Shown one piece after another: positions 41,763-49,086 of a stretch of DNA of 64,000 nucleotides. Location of the stretch: assembly GCF_004116405.1 (NCBI RefSeq), contig NZ_SDIC01000006.1:1-64000 (forward strand), read 5' to 3'. The notes beneath the pieces are model-generated. The model was not told the DNA's origin. It made no database searches and saw nothing but the letters and a program-made list of their open reading frames with translations. Both the position numbers and the translations under genes were made by a program. Source of the DNA: Halegenticoccus tardaugens. GTDB lineage: Archaea; Halobacteriota; Halobacteria; Halobacteriales; Haloferacaceae. Position 1 is the first letter of the stretch. Every line of letters begins with the position of its first letter.

Positions 41763-42344
41763 ATGGCATCCGAGACCGTCGCTGACTTCGAGGCGTCGCT
41801 CGGGCGGCTGGACGTGGGCTGGACGCGGACCGATCCGGGCGGGTTCGACGACGCCCTCCGGGAGGTCCTCGTCGAACCGGCGGTCGGAACCCCGCTGCCG
41901 TTCGAGGACGTCGCGCTCGACGCCGCTCCGATCACCCTGAATCCGACGCCCGAACAGCTCAGAGGGGCGAAGACCGGCGTCACCGCCGCCGCGTTCGCGA
42001 TCGCGGACTACGGGTCGCTCGTCCTGGAATCGACGCCCGAGGGCGGCGAGCAGGTCAGCCTCTTTCCGGACACGCACGTCGCCGTGGTGCGAGAATCGGA
42101 CGTCGTCGCCGACATGGACGCCGCGTTCGAGCGGTTGGGACCGCGCCTCCGCGAGGGACGATCCCCCGGCGCGAACCGGAGCGCCGTCCTCGCGACCGGT
42201 CCGAGCGCCACCGCGGACATGGGCGCGCTCGTCCGCGGGGCGCACGGCCCGAAGGACGTGCACGTCCTGCTCCTCGGCGACGGGGGGATCGACGACGGAG
42301 AACGCGGCGACGACGCCGCGGACGGCGGGGTGGGAGATGAGTAA
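41763..42344 (+). CDS. lutC: LutC-type LUD-domain protein
   Basis: Protein of 193 residues with a LUD (lactate utilisation) fold. Visible are the glycine-rich PEQLRGAKTGVTAAAFAIADYGSLVLES core and the VSLFPDTHVAVVRESDVV strand-helix, plus GPSATADMGALVRGAHGPKDVHVLLL. It corresponds to LutC, the accessory subunit of L-lactate dehydrogenase LutABC. A TATA-like GACATAG near 41733-41739 is about 27 bp before ATG 41763. Its stop overlaps the next start by 8 bp, so the subunits are coupled. Confidence 0.9.
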   Translation: MASETVADFEASLGRLDVGWTRTDPGGFDDALREVLVEPAVGTPLPFEDVALDAAPITLNPTPEQLRGAKTGVTAAAFAIADYGSLVLESTPEGGEQVSLFPDTHVAVVRESDVVADMDAAFERLGPRLREGRSPGANRSAVLATGPSATADMGALVRGAHGPKDVHVLLLGDGGIDDGERGDDAADGGVGDE

Positions 42345-44571
42345 GTCGCGCGGCGCGAAGGCGGCCGAGATCCGACGGTTGATGCGGACCGAGGGCGACG
42401 CGGTCGCAAGCGGCACCCGCGGGTTCAACCTCGGGCGGTACGAGTCGGTCGCGGAACTGGAGGACTACGAGGAACTGAAGGATCGGGCGCGGGCGATCAA
42501 GGAGGACGCCATCGACCGGCTCCCCGACCTCCTCGACGAACTCCGCGAGACCGTCGAGGAGAACGGCGGTACGCTCTACGTCGCCGACGACGCGGACGAC
42601 GCGAACCGGTACGTCCGCCGGGTGGCGGAGGAGAAGGACGCGGAACGGCTCGTAAAGAGCAAGTCGATGACGACGGAGGAGATCGAGGTCAACGAGGCGC
42701 TCGAAGCCGCGGGCGTCGAGGTCGTCGAGACCGACCTCGGCGAGTGGGTGCTGCAGGTCGCAGAGGAGTCGCCGTCGCACATCGTCGCCCCCGCCATCCA
42801 CAAGTCGCGCGAGGAGATCGCGCGGCTGTTCAACGAGGCGTTCGAGCCGGACGAACCGCCCGAAACGGCCGAGGAGCTGACGATGTTCGCCCGCGAGAAG
42901 CTCGGCGAACTCATCGCCGGCGCCGACGTGGGGATGACCGGGGCCAACTTCATCACCGCCGACACGGGGACGATCGCGCTCGTGACGAGCGAGGGCAACG
43001 CCCGGAAGTCGGCCGTCGTCCCGGACACGCACGTCGCCGTCGCGGGCGTCGAGAAGATCGTCCCCTCGGTCGAGGACCTCCAGCCGTTCGTCGAACTCAT
43101 CGGTCGCTCGGGCACCGGACAGGACATCACCTCCTACGTGTCGCTCCTGACGCCGCCGGTCGAGTCGCCGACGGTGGACTTCGACGACCCTGAGACGCCG
43201 ATGGCGGACGCGGGCGTCGAGCGGGACTTCCACCTCGTCCTCGTCGACAACGGCCGCCTCGCGATGCGCGAGGACGAACACCTCCGCGAGACGCTCTACT
43301 GCATCCGCTGCGGCGCGTGCTCGAACTCGTGCGGCAACTTCCAGAGCGTCGGCGGGCACGCCTTCGGCGGCGAGACCTACTCCGGCGGGATCGCGACGGG
43401 CTGGGAGGCGGGCATCGAGGGGCTCGACACCGCCGCCGAGTTCAACGACCTTTGCACCGGCTGCACCCGCTGCGTGAACGCCTGCCCGGTGAAGATCGAC
43501 ATCCCGTGGATCAACACGGTCGTCCGCGATCGGATCAATCGCGGCGCGGACCCGAGCGCGTTCGACCCGCTCGTCGAGGGGCTCACGCCCGACGAGGAGC
43601 CCGCCGGCGTCGACCTCGGCAAACGATTTTTCGGCAACTTCTCGACCGTCGCCAAACTGGGAAGCGCGACCGCGCCGCTTTCGAACTGGATCGCGGACAC
43701 GACCCTCGCGCGCGCGCTCATGGAGCGGACGATCGGCGTCGACCGCCGGCGCGACCTCCCGAAATTCCGACGCGAGACGCTGCGCGGGTGGTTCGACGCC
43801 CGCGGCGGCTCGCGCGTGTCGCCCGCCGACGCGACCCGCGAGGCCGTCGTCTACCCGGACCTCTACACGAACCACGTGCAGGTGAGCCGCGGCAAGGCCG
43901 CCGTCCGGGCGCTGGAGGCGCTCGGCGTCCACGTCCGGATCCCCGACGTGGCCTCCAGCGGCCGCGCGCCGCTCTCGCAGGGGATGGTGGCGACCGCCGA
44001 GCGCCACGCCCACGAGGTGTACGGCGCGCTCGTGGAACACGTGGACGCCGGCCGGGACGTCGTGGTCATCGAACCGAGCGACCTCGCGATGTTCGAGCGC
44101 GAGTACGAGACGTTCCTCCCCGCGAAGTCGCACGCGCGTCTCGCGAACGCCAGCTACGAGGTGCTGGAGTACGTCTACGGGCTGCTGGAGAACGGCGCGG
44201 ACGCGTCGGCGCTCCGGTCGGCGGACGACGCCGACGGGTCGGCCGTCGCCTACCACAGCCACTGCCAGCAGCGCACCCTCGGCCTCGAAGCGCACACGGT
44301 CGCCGTGCTCGAAACGCTGGGGTACGACGTGCTCACCTCGGAAACCGAGTGCTGCGGCATGGCCGGCAGCTTCGGGTACAAGCGGGAGTACTACGAGTTG
44401 AGCGTCGACGTGGGCGAGCCGCTCCGCGAGCAGTTTTCGAGCCCCGCGGCGCGCGGCCGGACGGTCCTCGCCAGCGGCACCTCCTGTCTGGAGCAGCTGG
44501 ACGCCCTGCTCTCCCGGCCGACGCGTCACCCCGTCGAACACGTCGCCCCGCGGGGGGAAAAATACCAGTAA
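42337..44571 (+). CDS. LutB-LutA fusion (LUD, 4Fe-4S and CCG domains)
   Basis: Iron-sulfur L-lactate oxidation protein of 744 residues. Residues about 60-310 are the LUD domain (MTGANFITADTGTIALVTSEGNARKSAVVPDTHVAVAG). Two 4Fe-4S motifs follow, CIRCGACSNSCGNF (about 322) and CTGCTRCVNACP (about 373). The C-terminal half is a CCG region as in LutA, ending with CHSHCQQRTLG (about 646) and ECCGMAGSFGYKREYYEL (about 672). As in the two giant FAD/Fe-S proteins here, the first CCG half lacks its cysteines (ASSGRAPLSQG). The start lies inside the lutC gene. LutB and LutA are usually separate, so the fusion replaces two subunits. Confidence 0.9.
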   Translation: MSKSRGAKAAEIRRLMRTEGDAVASGTRGFNLGRYESVAELEDYEELKDRARAIKEDAIDRLPDLLDELRETVEENGGTLYVADDADDANRYVRRVAEEKDAERLVKSKSMTTEEIEVNEALEAAGVEVVETDLGEWVLQVAEESPSHIVAPAIHKSREEIARLFNEAFEPDEPPETAEELTMFAREKLGELIAGADVGMTGANFITADTGTIALVTSEGNARKSAVVPDTHVAVAGVEKIVPSVEDLQPFVELIGRSGTGQDITSYVSLLTPPVESPTVDFDDPETPMADAGVERDFHLVLVDNGRLAMREDEHLRETLYCIRCGACSNSCGNFQSVGGHAFGGETYSGGIATGWEAGIEGLDTAAEFNDLCTGCTRCVNACPVKIDIPWINTVVRDRINRGADPSAFDPLVEGLTPDEEPAGVDLGKRFFGNFSTVAKLGSATAPLSNWIADTTLARALMERTIGVDRRRDLPKFRRETLRGWFDARGGSRVSPADATREAVVYPDLYTNHVQVSRGKAAVRALEALGVHVRIPDVASSGRAPLSQGMVATAERHAHEVYGALVEHVDAGRDVVVIEPSDLAMFEREYETFLPAKSHARLANASYEVLEYVYGLLENGADASALRSADDADGSAVAYHSHCQQRTLGLEAHTVAVLETLGYDVLTSETECCGMAGSFGYKREYYELSVDVGEPLREQFSSPAARGRTVLASGTSCLEQLDALLSRPTRHPVEHVAPRGEKYQ

Positions 44572-44628
44572 TCTGCCACCGATCGGCGGCTGCGAACGCT
44601 TAAGACCCGCCACTTCGACAGGGTGGAT

Positions 44629-44919
44629 ATGGACGAGACGCCCCAGGAGATCACGACGCTCGTAGGCCGCGAGGTCTACTCGAACAACGGTGTGTTCGTC
44701 GGCGAGGTCGAGGACGTGCGGCTCGACCTCGACCAGGAGGTCGTCACCGGTCTCGCGCTCTCGCAACTGAACGACGAGCTGTTCCGCAATCGGGTCGAAC
44801 GCGGGCAGGGCGTGTTGATCCCCTACCGCTGGGTCCGCGCGGTCGGCGACGTCATTCTCATAAACGACGTGGTTGAGCGGCTCAAACAGCCCGAAGAGAA
44901 CGAAGAAATCACGGCGTAG
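44629..44919 (+). CDS. PRC-barrel domain protein
   Basis: Small beta-barrel protein of 96 residues: ITTLVGREVYSNNGVFVGEVEDVRLDLDQEVVTGLAL followed by VERGQGVLIPYRWVRAVGDVILINDVVERL, the PRC-barrel pattern also found in CdvA- and RimM-like proteins. Such stand-alone archaeal barrels may bind ribosomes or membranes. ATG 44629 is 27 bp after GCTTAAGA (near 44600) and fits a leaderless message; a GTG two codons upstream is the alternative. It follows the lactate island but is probably unrelated to it. Confidence 0.88.
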   Translation: MDETPQEITTLVGREVYSNNGVFVGEVEDVRLDLDQEVVTGLALSQLNDELFRNRVERGQGVLIPYRWVRAVGDVILINDVVERLKQPEENEEITA

Positions 44920-45041
44920 CCGAGCGGATCGGCCCGGACGGCGGTCCGACGCCGCTCGCGAACCGTCGGTGAATTCCCGCCCTCGGACTCTCCGGCACGC
45001 GCGCCGAAACCGTTTTGCTATAGAGCTAACGATAGTCTCGC

Positions 45042-45194
45042 ATGGGTGACTCACGCCCGCTCGCCGAACCCGCGACCGACTTCAGCGCCGAATACGTTCT
45101 CGTCCGTCGGCGAGACCTCGCCGTCGTCGCCGTGGAGGCCGCCATCGTCGGCGCGTTCGCCGGCTACACGGCCGCGAGGCTCGTCGAACCGTAG
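45042..45194 (+). CDS. 50-residue putative membrane protein
   Basis: Short gene with ATG 45042 and TAG 45192-45194. The product is MGDSRPLAEPATDFSAEYV followed by an Arg-rich turn and one hydrophobic segment (DLAVVAVEAAIVGAFAGYTA). A TATA-like GCTATAGA lies at 45018-45025, about 20 bp upstream. Composition and promoter support a real gene; I recognise no family. Confidence 0.6.
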   Translation: MGDSRPLAEPATDFSAEYVLVRRRDLAVVAVEAAIVGAFAGYTAARLVEP

Positions 45195-45231
45195 TGGCGG
45201 TTGGCGGTCAGGTTCGCGGGGCCGACCCCGG

Positions 45232-46686
45232 TTAGCTCCCGTTGCCGCTCTCGCTGCCGTCGACGCCCATCGCCTGAAACAGTTTCCTGCGGACCGCCTC
45301 CTCCGTGAGCGCGAGCAGGGTGTCTCGGTTGTCCTCGCTGGTCTCGATGCCGGTGAAGATGCCGAGCGGGATCTCGACGCTCCCCTGCGTCGAGTGGCCG
45401 CCCGCGGTGCCGATGCTCTCGAAGGCGTCCTGCAGGATGTTGCCGATGTTGATGCGGATGTCCTTCGAGCGGGCGGCGAGGTAGATGTTGTCGTCGGCGA
45501 TGCCGAACACGGCCGTCGTGGTGATTCCCTCCAGGTTGAGCAGGTGGTTCGCCGCCTGCCCGAGCGCCTCGCGGTCGCGGATGAACCCCGCGTTCGAGAC
45601 GAGGTGGCTGCCCTGCACCTCGCGGCTCTGGATGGCCTCCGCGAGCACGTCCAGCGTCTCGGGGCTCATGCTCGGCGATTCCACCTGTTCGAGCGTGTCG
45701 TGGTTCGCGAACGGGTAGAGGTACGCCGCCGCGGTGAGGTCCGCCGGAGTCGTGTCGCGCTTGAAGTCCAGCGTCTCGGCGCGGATGCCGTACAGGAGCG
45801 CCGTGGCGACGGTCTCGCTCGGGCTGAGATCGAACTCCTGGATGTACTTCGTGAGGATGGTCGAGGTCGACGAGACGTTGGGACGGACGTCCATAAAGCG
45901 CGCGTCGATGTTCTCGTCCGGTTCGAAGTGGTCGATGAAGATGTCGACGCCGGCGTCGATGTCGATCGACCCGGATTTCATGTGGTCGACCAGCGCGACC
46001 GCGCCGTAGCGCGAGAGGGGCGGCACCTCGTCGCGTTCGAGCAGTTCGATCCCGAGGAGGTTGACGAACGCGCGGTTCTCCTGGTGGCCGATGTCGCCGT
46101 CGTAGAGGATGTCCGCGTCGACGTCGTACTCCCGAGCGATCGCCTGCAGCGCGACGGCGCTGGCGATCGAGTCGGGGTCGGGGTTGTCGTGCGTCAAGAT
46201 CGCGAGCGTTCCGTCGGTCTCGTCGAGGATGTCCGCGAGCTGGCGGGCTTTGTACTCCAGCTCACCGGATTCGAGGGTCCGGAGCGCGGAATCGGCGATG
46301 ACCGTCGAGGGGTTGATCACCACGTCCGCGCCGAGGCCCCGCAGTTCGTCCTCCGAGACGGGATCGGACGCGCGCACCACGACGAACTGGTCGCCGCCGC
46401 GGTCGCGGATCGCAGAGACCGCGGCCTTGTTCGCCTCGACGTCCGAGGCGAGGATGAGAATCACGTCCCGCCCGTCGACGACCTCGGCGACGTCCGGATC
46501 GCTGATGTCCTGCCGCCGCGCGTTCAGGTCCTGATCGCGCAGCGTCTCGACGCGGTTTTCGTCCTTGTCGAGAATGAGGACGTTCTTGCCTTCGTCGGCG
46601 AGCTCCTCGGCGACGACGTGTCCGACGCTCCCGCAGCCGAGAATCGCATACGCCGACATCGAGGAGATAGTGACCCCGGTACTCAT
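45232..46686 (-). CDS. TrkA-N/DHH-family phosphoesterase
   Basis: Protein of 484 residues. Residues about 12-140 are a TrkA-N Rossmann domain (AYAILGCGSVGHVVAEELADEGKNVLILDKDENR) that binds NAD(H) or ATP. Residues about 155-340 are a DHH domain with THDNPDPDSIASA (about 163) and VDHMKSG; the family's DHH triad reads DHF (IDHFEPDENIDARF, about 248). A DHHA1 domain follows with AGGHSTQGS near 435. Such proteins are candidate c-di-AMP or nanoRNA hydrolases that could be linked to K+ transport. ATG 46686 is about 29 bp after TTAAGTGG on the minus strand. Confidence 0.88.
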   Translation of the reverse strand: MSTGVTISSMSAYAILGCGSVGHVVAEELADEGKNVLILDKDENRVETLRDQDLNARRQDISDPDVAEVVDGRDVILILASDVEANKAAVSAIRDRGGDQFVVVRASDPVSEDELRGLGADVVINPSTVIADSALRTLESGELEYKARQLADILDETDGTLAILTHDNPDPDSIASAVALQAIAREYDVDADILYDGDIGHQENRAFVNLLGIELLERDEVPPLSRYGAVALVDHMKSGSIDIDAGVDIFIDHFEPDENIDARFMDVRPNVSSTSTILTKYIQEFDLSPSETVATALLYGIRAETLDFKRDTTPADLTAAAYLYPFANHDTLEQVESPSMSPETLDVLAEAIQSREVQGSHLVSNAGFIRDREALGQAANHLLNLEGITTTAVFGIADDNIYLAARSKDIRINIGNILQDAFESIGTAGGHSTQGSVEIPLGIFTGIETSEDNRDTLLALTEEAVRRKLFQAMGVDGSESGNGS

Positions 46687-46739
46687 CAGTAGTAGAACTA
46701 GCCGCGGACGCCACTTAACACCCACTCTTTAGGATGGAT

Positions 46740-47155
46740 TTGAACGCTCTCGTTCTCGAACCCAAGACTGACCGGGGCGAGGACACATTCCGCCCGCGGT
46801 ACTTTCCAGCGTAGCGCTCTCGGCGGGTTTTTTCGCCGTGTTTCAAACGTTCTCACAGTGTTTTCTGGGTGAGAAATACGCCGCAGGATTTACTACCCCC
46901 CGATGTGTGAGTAGAACTACCCGCTGCCCTGGGTGACAGGCGGTCCCACGCATCCGACTGCCCTCCTGTGCGGCGGGTATGGGTCTCAGACAGCCGCTGC
47001 GCGAACGGTCTCCGAATCGACCGGATCCGTCGCGCGCGGATTTTCTCCTTTCGGAAACGATCTCGACGATCTCCAGCGGATCGCGACCGCGTCCCGGCGT
47101 CTCGGTTGGGTCAAAGGGAAACGCCTTTTAGTGAACCGTATCAATGTCTCTTCGA
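46740..47155. other. long intergenic region before tRNA-Lys
   Basis: No convincing gene. A small hairpin CGGCG (46821-46825)/CGCCG (46834-46838) encloses a T-rich loop. GAGTAGAACTACCCGC at about 46910-46925 resembles GTAGTAGAACTAGCCGCGG at 46690-46708 upstream of the DHH gene. CCTTTTAGTG near 47125-47134 is the probable TATA box of the tRNA, 27 bp upstream of it. Confidence 0.5.
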
Positions 47156-47229
47156 GGGCCGGTAGCTCAGTTAGGCAGAGCGTCTGACTCTTAATCAGAC
47201 GGTCGGGGGTTCAAATCCCTCCCGGCCCG
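47156..47229 (+). tRNA. tRNA-Lys (CTT)
   Basis: Cloverleaf of 74 nt. Acceptor GGGCCGG (47156-47162) pairs perfectly with CCGGCCC (47222-47228), with discriminator G47229. The anticodon stem TCTGA/TCAGA holds loop CTCTTAA with anticodon CTT at 47190-47192. The T-arm is GGGGG-TTCAAAT-CCCTC with one G-U. No intron. The 3' 22 bp (47208-47229) recur twice downstream. Confidence 0.96.
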
Positions 47230-47272
47230 TTACTTCGTCTCCGAGCGAAAGCGAGGAGCGAAATCGTCATTC

Positions 47273-47285
47273 GGGAGGATTTGAA
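47273..47285. repeat. inverted copy of the tRNA-Lys T-arm
   Basis: GGGAGGATTTGAA is the near-perfect reverse complement of the TTCAAATCCCTCCC end of tRNA-Lys and could pair with the direct copy at 47324-47338. A second inverted copy, GGAGGGATTTGA, is at 47381-47392 in the following unit. Confidence 0.7.
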
Positions 47286-47316
47286 TCAGATCACGAGCGA
47301 CCGGAGGGAGCGAAGG

Positions 47317-47344
47317 GGGCGTGGTTCAAATCCCTCCCGGCCCG
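47317..47344 (+). repeat. tRNA-Lys 3'-end copy 1
   Basis: The 22 bases of 47323-47344 are identical to the 3' end of tRNA-Lys (47208-47229), preceded by GGGCGT rather than the tRNA body. It may be an att-like site or a tRNA-derived duplication. Confidence 0.9.
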
Positions 47345-47427
47345 TTTTCCTGCGAACGAAGCGAGCAGTGAAAACGCGATGGAGGGATTTGAGGTAGACC
47401 GAGGTTCTGCGCGGAGCGCAGGTTCTC

Positions 47428-47455
47428 GGGCGTGGTTCAAATCCCTCCCGGCCCG
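47428..47455 (+). repeat. tRNA-Lys 3'-end copy 2
   Basis: The 28 bases are identical to copy 1 (47317-47344), including the 22 bases shared with the tRNA. The tRNA end and the copies end at 47229, 47344 and 47455, a period of about 110-115 bp. A CTTTTG run follows. Confidence 0.9.
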
Positions 47456-47812
47456 CTTTTGCGCCGATCGAGGAGAAGCGAGGCGACTCTGCGGTCTCGT
47501 CTCGCGGTCGCGCGAACGCGCCGCTCTCCGGCGTGCGCGACCGAACCGAAAACGACGACAACGCGCGTTGCCGTCACGGTTCGATTCTCAGAGGCACCCT
47601 GGGGAGCTCATGAAGAAGCAAGACCGTCGCGGTCGTCCTCCTTCCCCCAGGTCGATTAAGCGTTGCCCGCCTACCTATGTAAATCCTTCTATCCCAAACC
47701 TGGAATCGTTTGGAAAGAAAATCGGTTCAGTCCAAAATACACAGGAATGAACCCGATTCATCCTTTCTTCGTAGATCCGAAACAGTGCGAAATTGGTGAG
47801 GGTCGTCGGCGC
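47456..47812. other. intergenic region with low-GC patch
   Basis: No supported gene. 47456-47640 is GC-rich and contains GGTTCGATTCTCAGA, which looks like a fragment of another tRNA T-arm. 47670-47800 is markedly lower in GC than its surroundings (TATGTAAATCCTTC, GGAAAGAAAATCGG, CAAAATACACAGG), consistent with a remnant of foreign DNA next to the tRNA. No terminal inverted repeats or transposase remnants were seen. Confidence 0.5.
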
Positions 47813-49000
47813 TCAGTCGGCCAGACGCTCGGTCATCGCCGGGAGCGCGGCGTCGGCGTCGACGTCCGCCCCCTGCGCGCCGAGGGCGTCGCCGAGCGAC
47901 GACAAAAGGTACGTCACGTTCTTCGGACGCGCCGAGTGACCCATGCAGCCGATGCGGAAGATCTCCCCGGCGAGGTCCCCGAGGCCCCCGGCGATCTCGA
48001 GGTCGTACTCGTCGAGCAGGTACCCGATGATCGCGCCGTCGTCCGCGCCGTCGGGAACGCGAACCGCGTTCAGGCTCGGCAGCCAGTACTCGTCGGGCGC
48101 GTTCATCTCCAGTCCCATCGCCTCGACGCCCGCCTTGAGCGCCCCGGCGACGCGGCGGTGGCGGTCCCAGCGCGCTTCGATCCCCTCCTCCGCGATCAGC
48201 CGGAGCGCCTCGCGCAGCGCGTAGACGTTCGTGATCGGCGCGGTGTGGTGGTACGCCCGATCGTCGCCCCAGTAACCTTCGAGCAGCGAGAGGTCGAGGT
48301 ACCACGACCGGACTCGCTCCTCCCGCGAGAGCACCTTGTCCATCGCGCGGTCGTTGAGGGTGAGCGGACTCGCGCCCGGCGGACACGACAGGCACTTTTG
48401 CGGTCCCGAGTACGCCACGTCGACGCCCCACTCGTCGACGCGGAGTTCGACGCCGCCGAGCGAGGTGACCGCGTCGGCGATCACGTAGGCGTCGTGCTCG
48501 TGGGCGATGCGGGTCAGCTCGGGCACGTTCGGCTGGCGGACGCCCGTGCTCGTCTCGGCGTGGACGAACCCGAACACGTCCGGCTGGTGCTCGTCGAACG
48601 CCGCCTCGACGTCCGCCGGATCGAGCGGCTCGCCCCACGGCGCGTCGACGTGGACGACCTCGCCGCCGGCCCGCTCCGCCATGCTCTGCATCCGGCCGCC
48701 GAAGTACCCGTTCGTCGGGACGAGCATCGTGTCGCCCGGCTCGACGAGGTTGCCGATCGCCGCCTCCATCGACGCCGATCCGGTGCCGCTGATCGGGATC
48801 GTCCACCGGTTGTCGGTTCGGAAGGCGTAGCGCAGAAGCTCCTGCACCTCGTTCATTATCTCGACGAACGAGGGGTCGAGGTGGCCGACGAGCGGCGTGC
48901 TCATCGCCCGGAGCACGCGCGGGTGCACGTCGCTCGGACCCGGTCCCATCAGCGTCCGATCCGGCGGTGTCAGTTCGTCGACGACTGGGGCGTCGGACAT
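47813..49000 (-). CDS. alanine-glyoxylate (class V) aminotransferase
   Basis: PLP enzyme of 395 residues. It has LMGPGPSDVHPRVLRAM at the start (the AGXT-type opening), the SGTGSASMEAAIGNLV cofactor loop, DAVTSLGGVELRVDEW, catalytic Lys202 in YSGPQKCLSCPPG, and the C-terminal FRIGCMGHSARPKNV. This matches the alanine/serine-glyoxylate aminotransferase group more closely than the shorter paralogue at 9086-10156. It lies 86 bp from the end of a GlcD/GlcF-like fusion on the same strand, so glyoxylate from glycolate oxidation is the likely acceptor, giving glycine. Its start is uncertain only by a few codons. Confidence 0.9.
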   Translation of the reverse strand: MSDAPVVDELTPPDRTLMGPGPSDVHPRVLRAMSTPLVGHLDPSFVEIMNEVQELLRYAFRTDNRWTIPISGTGSASMEAAIGNLVEPGDTMLVPTNGYFGGRMQSMAERAGGEVVHVDAPWGEPLDPADVEAAFDEHQPDVFGFVHAETSTGVRQPNVPELTRIAHEHDAYVIADAVTSLGGVELRVDEWGVDVAYSGPQKCLSCPPGASPLTLNDRAMDKVLSREERVRSWYLDLSLLEGYWGDDRAYHHTAPITNVYALREALRLIAEEGIEARWDRHRRVAGALKAGVEAMGLEMNAPDEYWLPSLNAVRVPDGADDGAIIGYLLDEYDLEIAGGLGDLAGEIFRIGCMGHSARPKNVTYLLSSLGDALGAQGADVDADAALPAMTERLAD

Positions 49001-49086
49001 GCGCTCTCCTTTCCCTCACGGAACGAAAAAAGCACGGATACGAGTCACGGCGTGCAGTCGTCGCCGCGCTCGCGGCGACTCGCGCG

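Noticed and set aside
46821..46838. Hairpin with T-rich loop as a terminator
   Set aside because: The T run is in the loop rather than after a stem, and the flanking genes do not end here.
47230..47812. Complete integrated element next to tRNA-Lys
   Set aside because: The repeats are only about 110 bp apart and no integrase, transposase or virus-like gene lies nearby.
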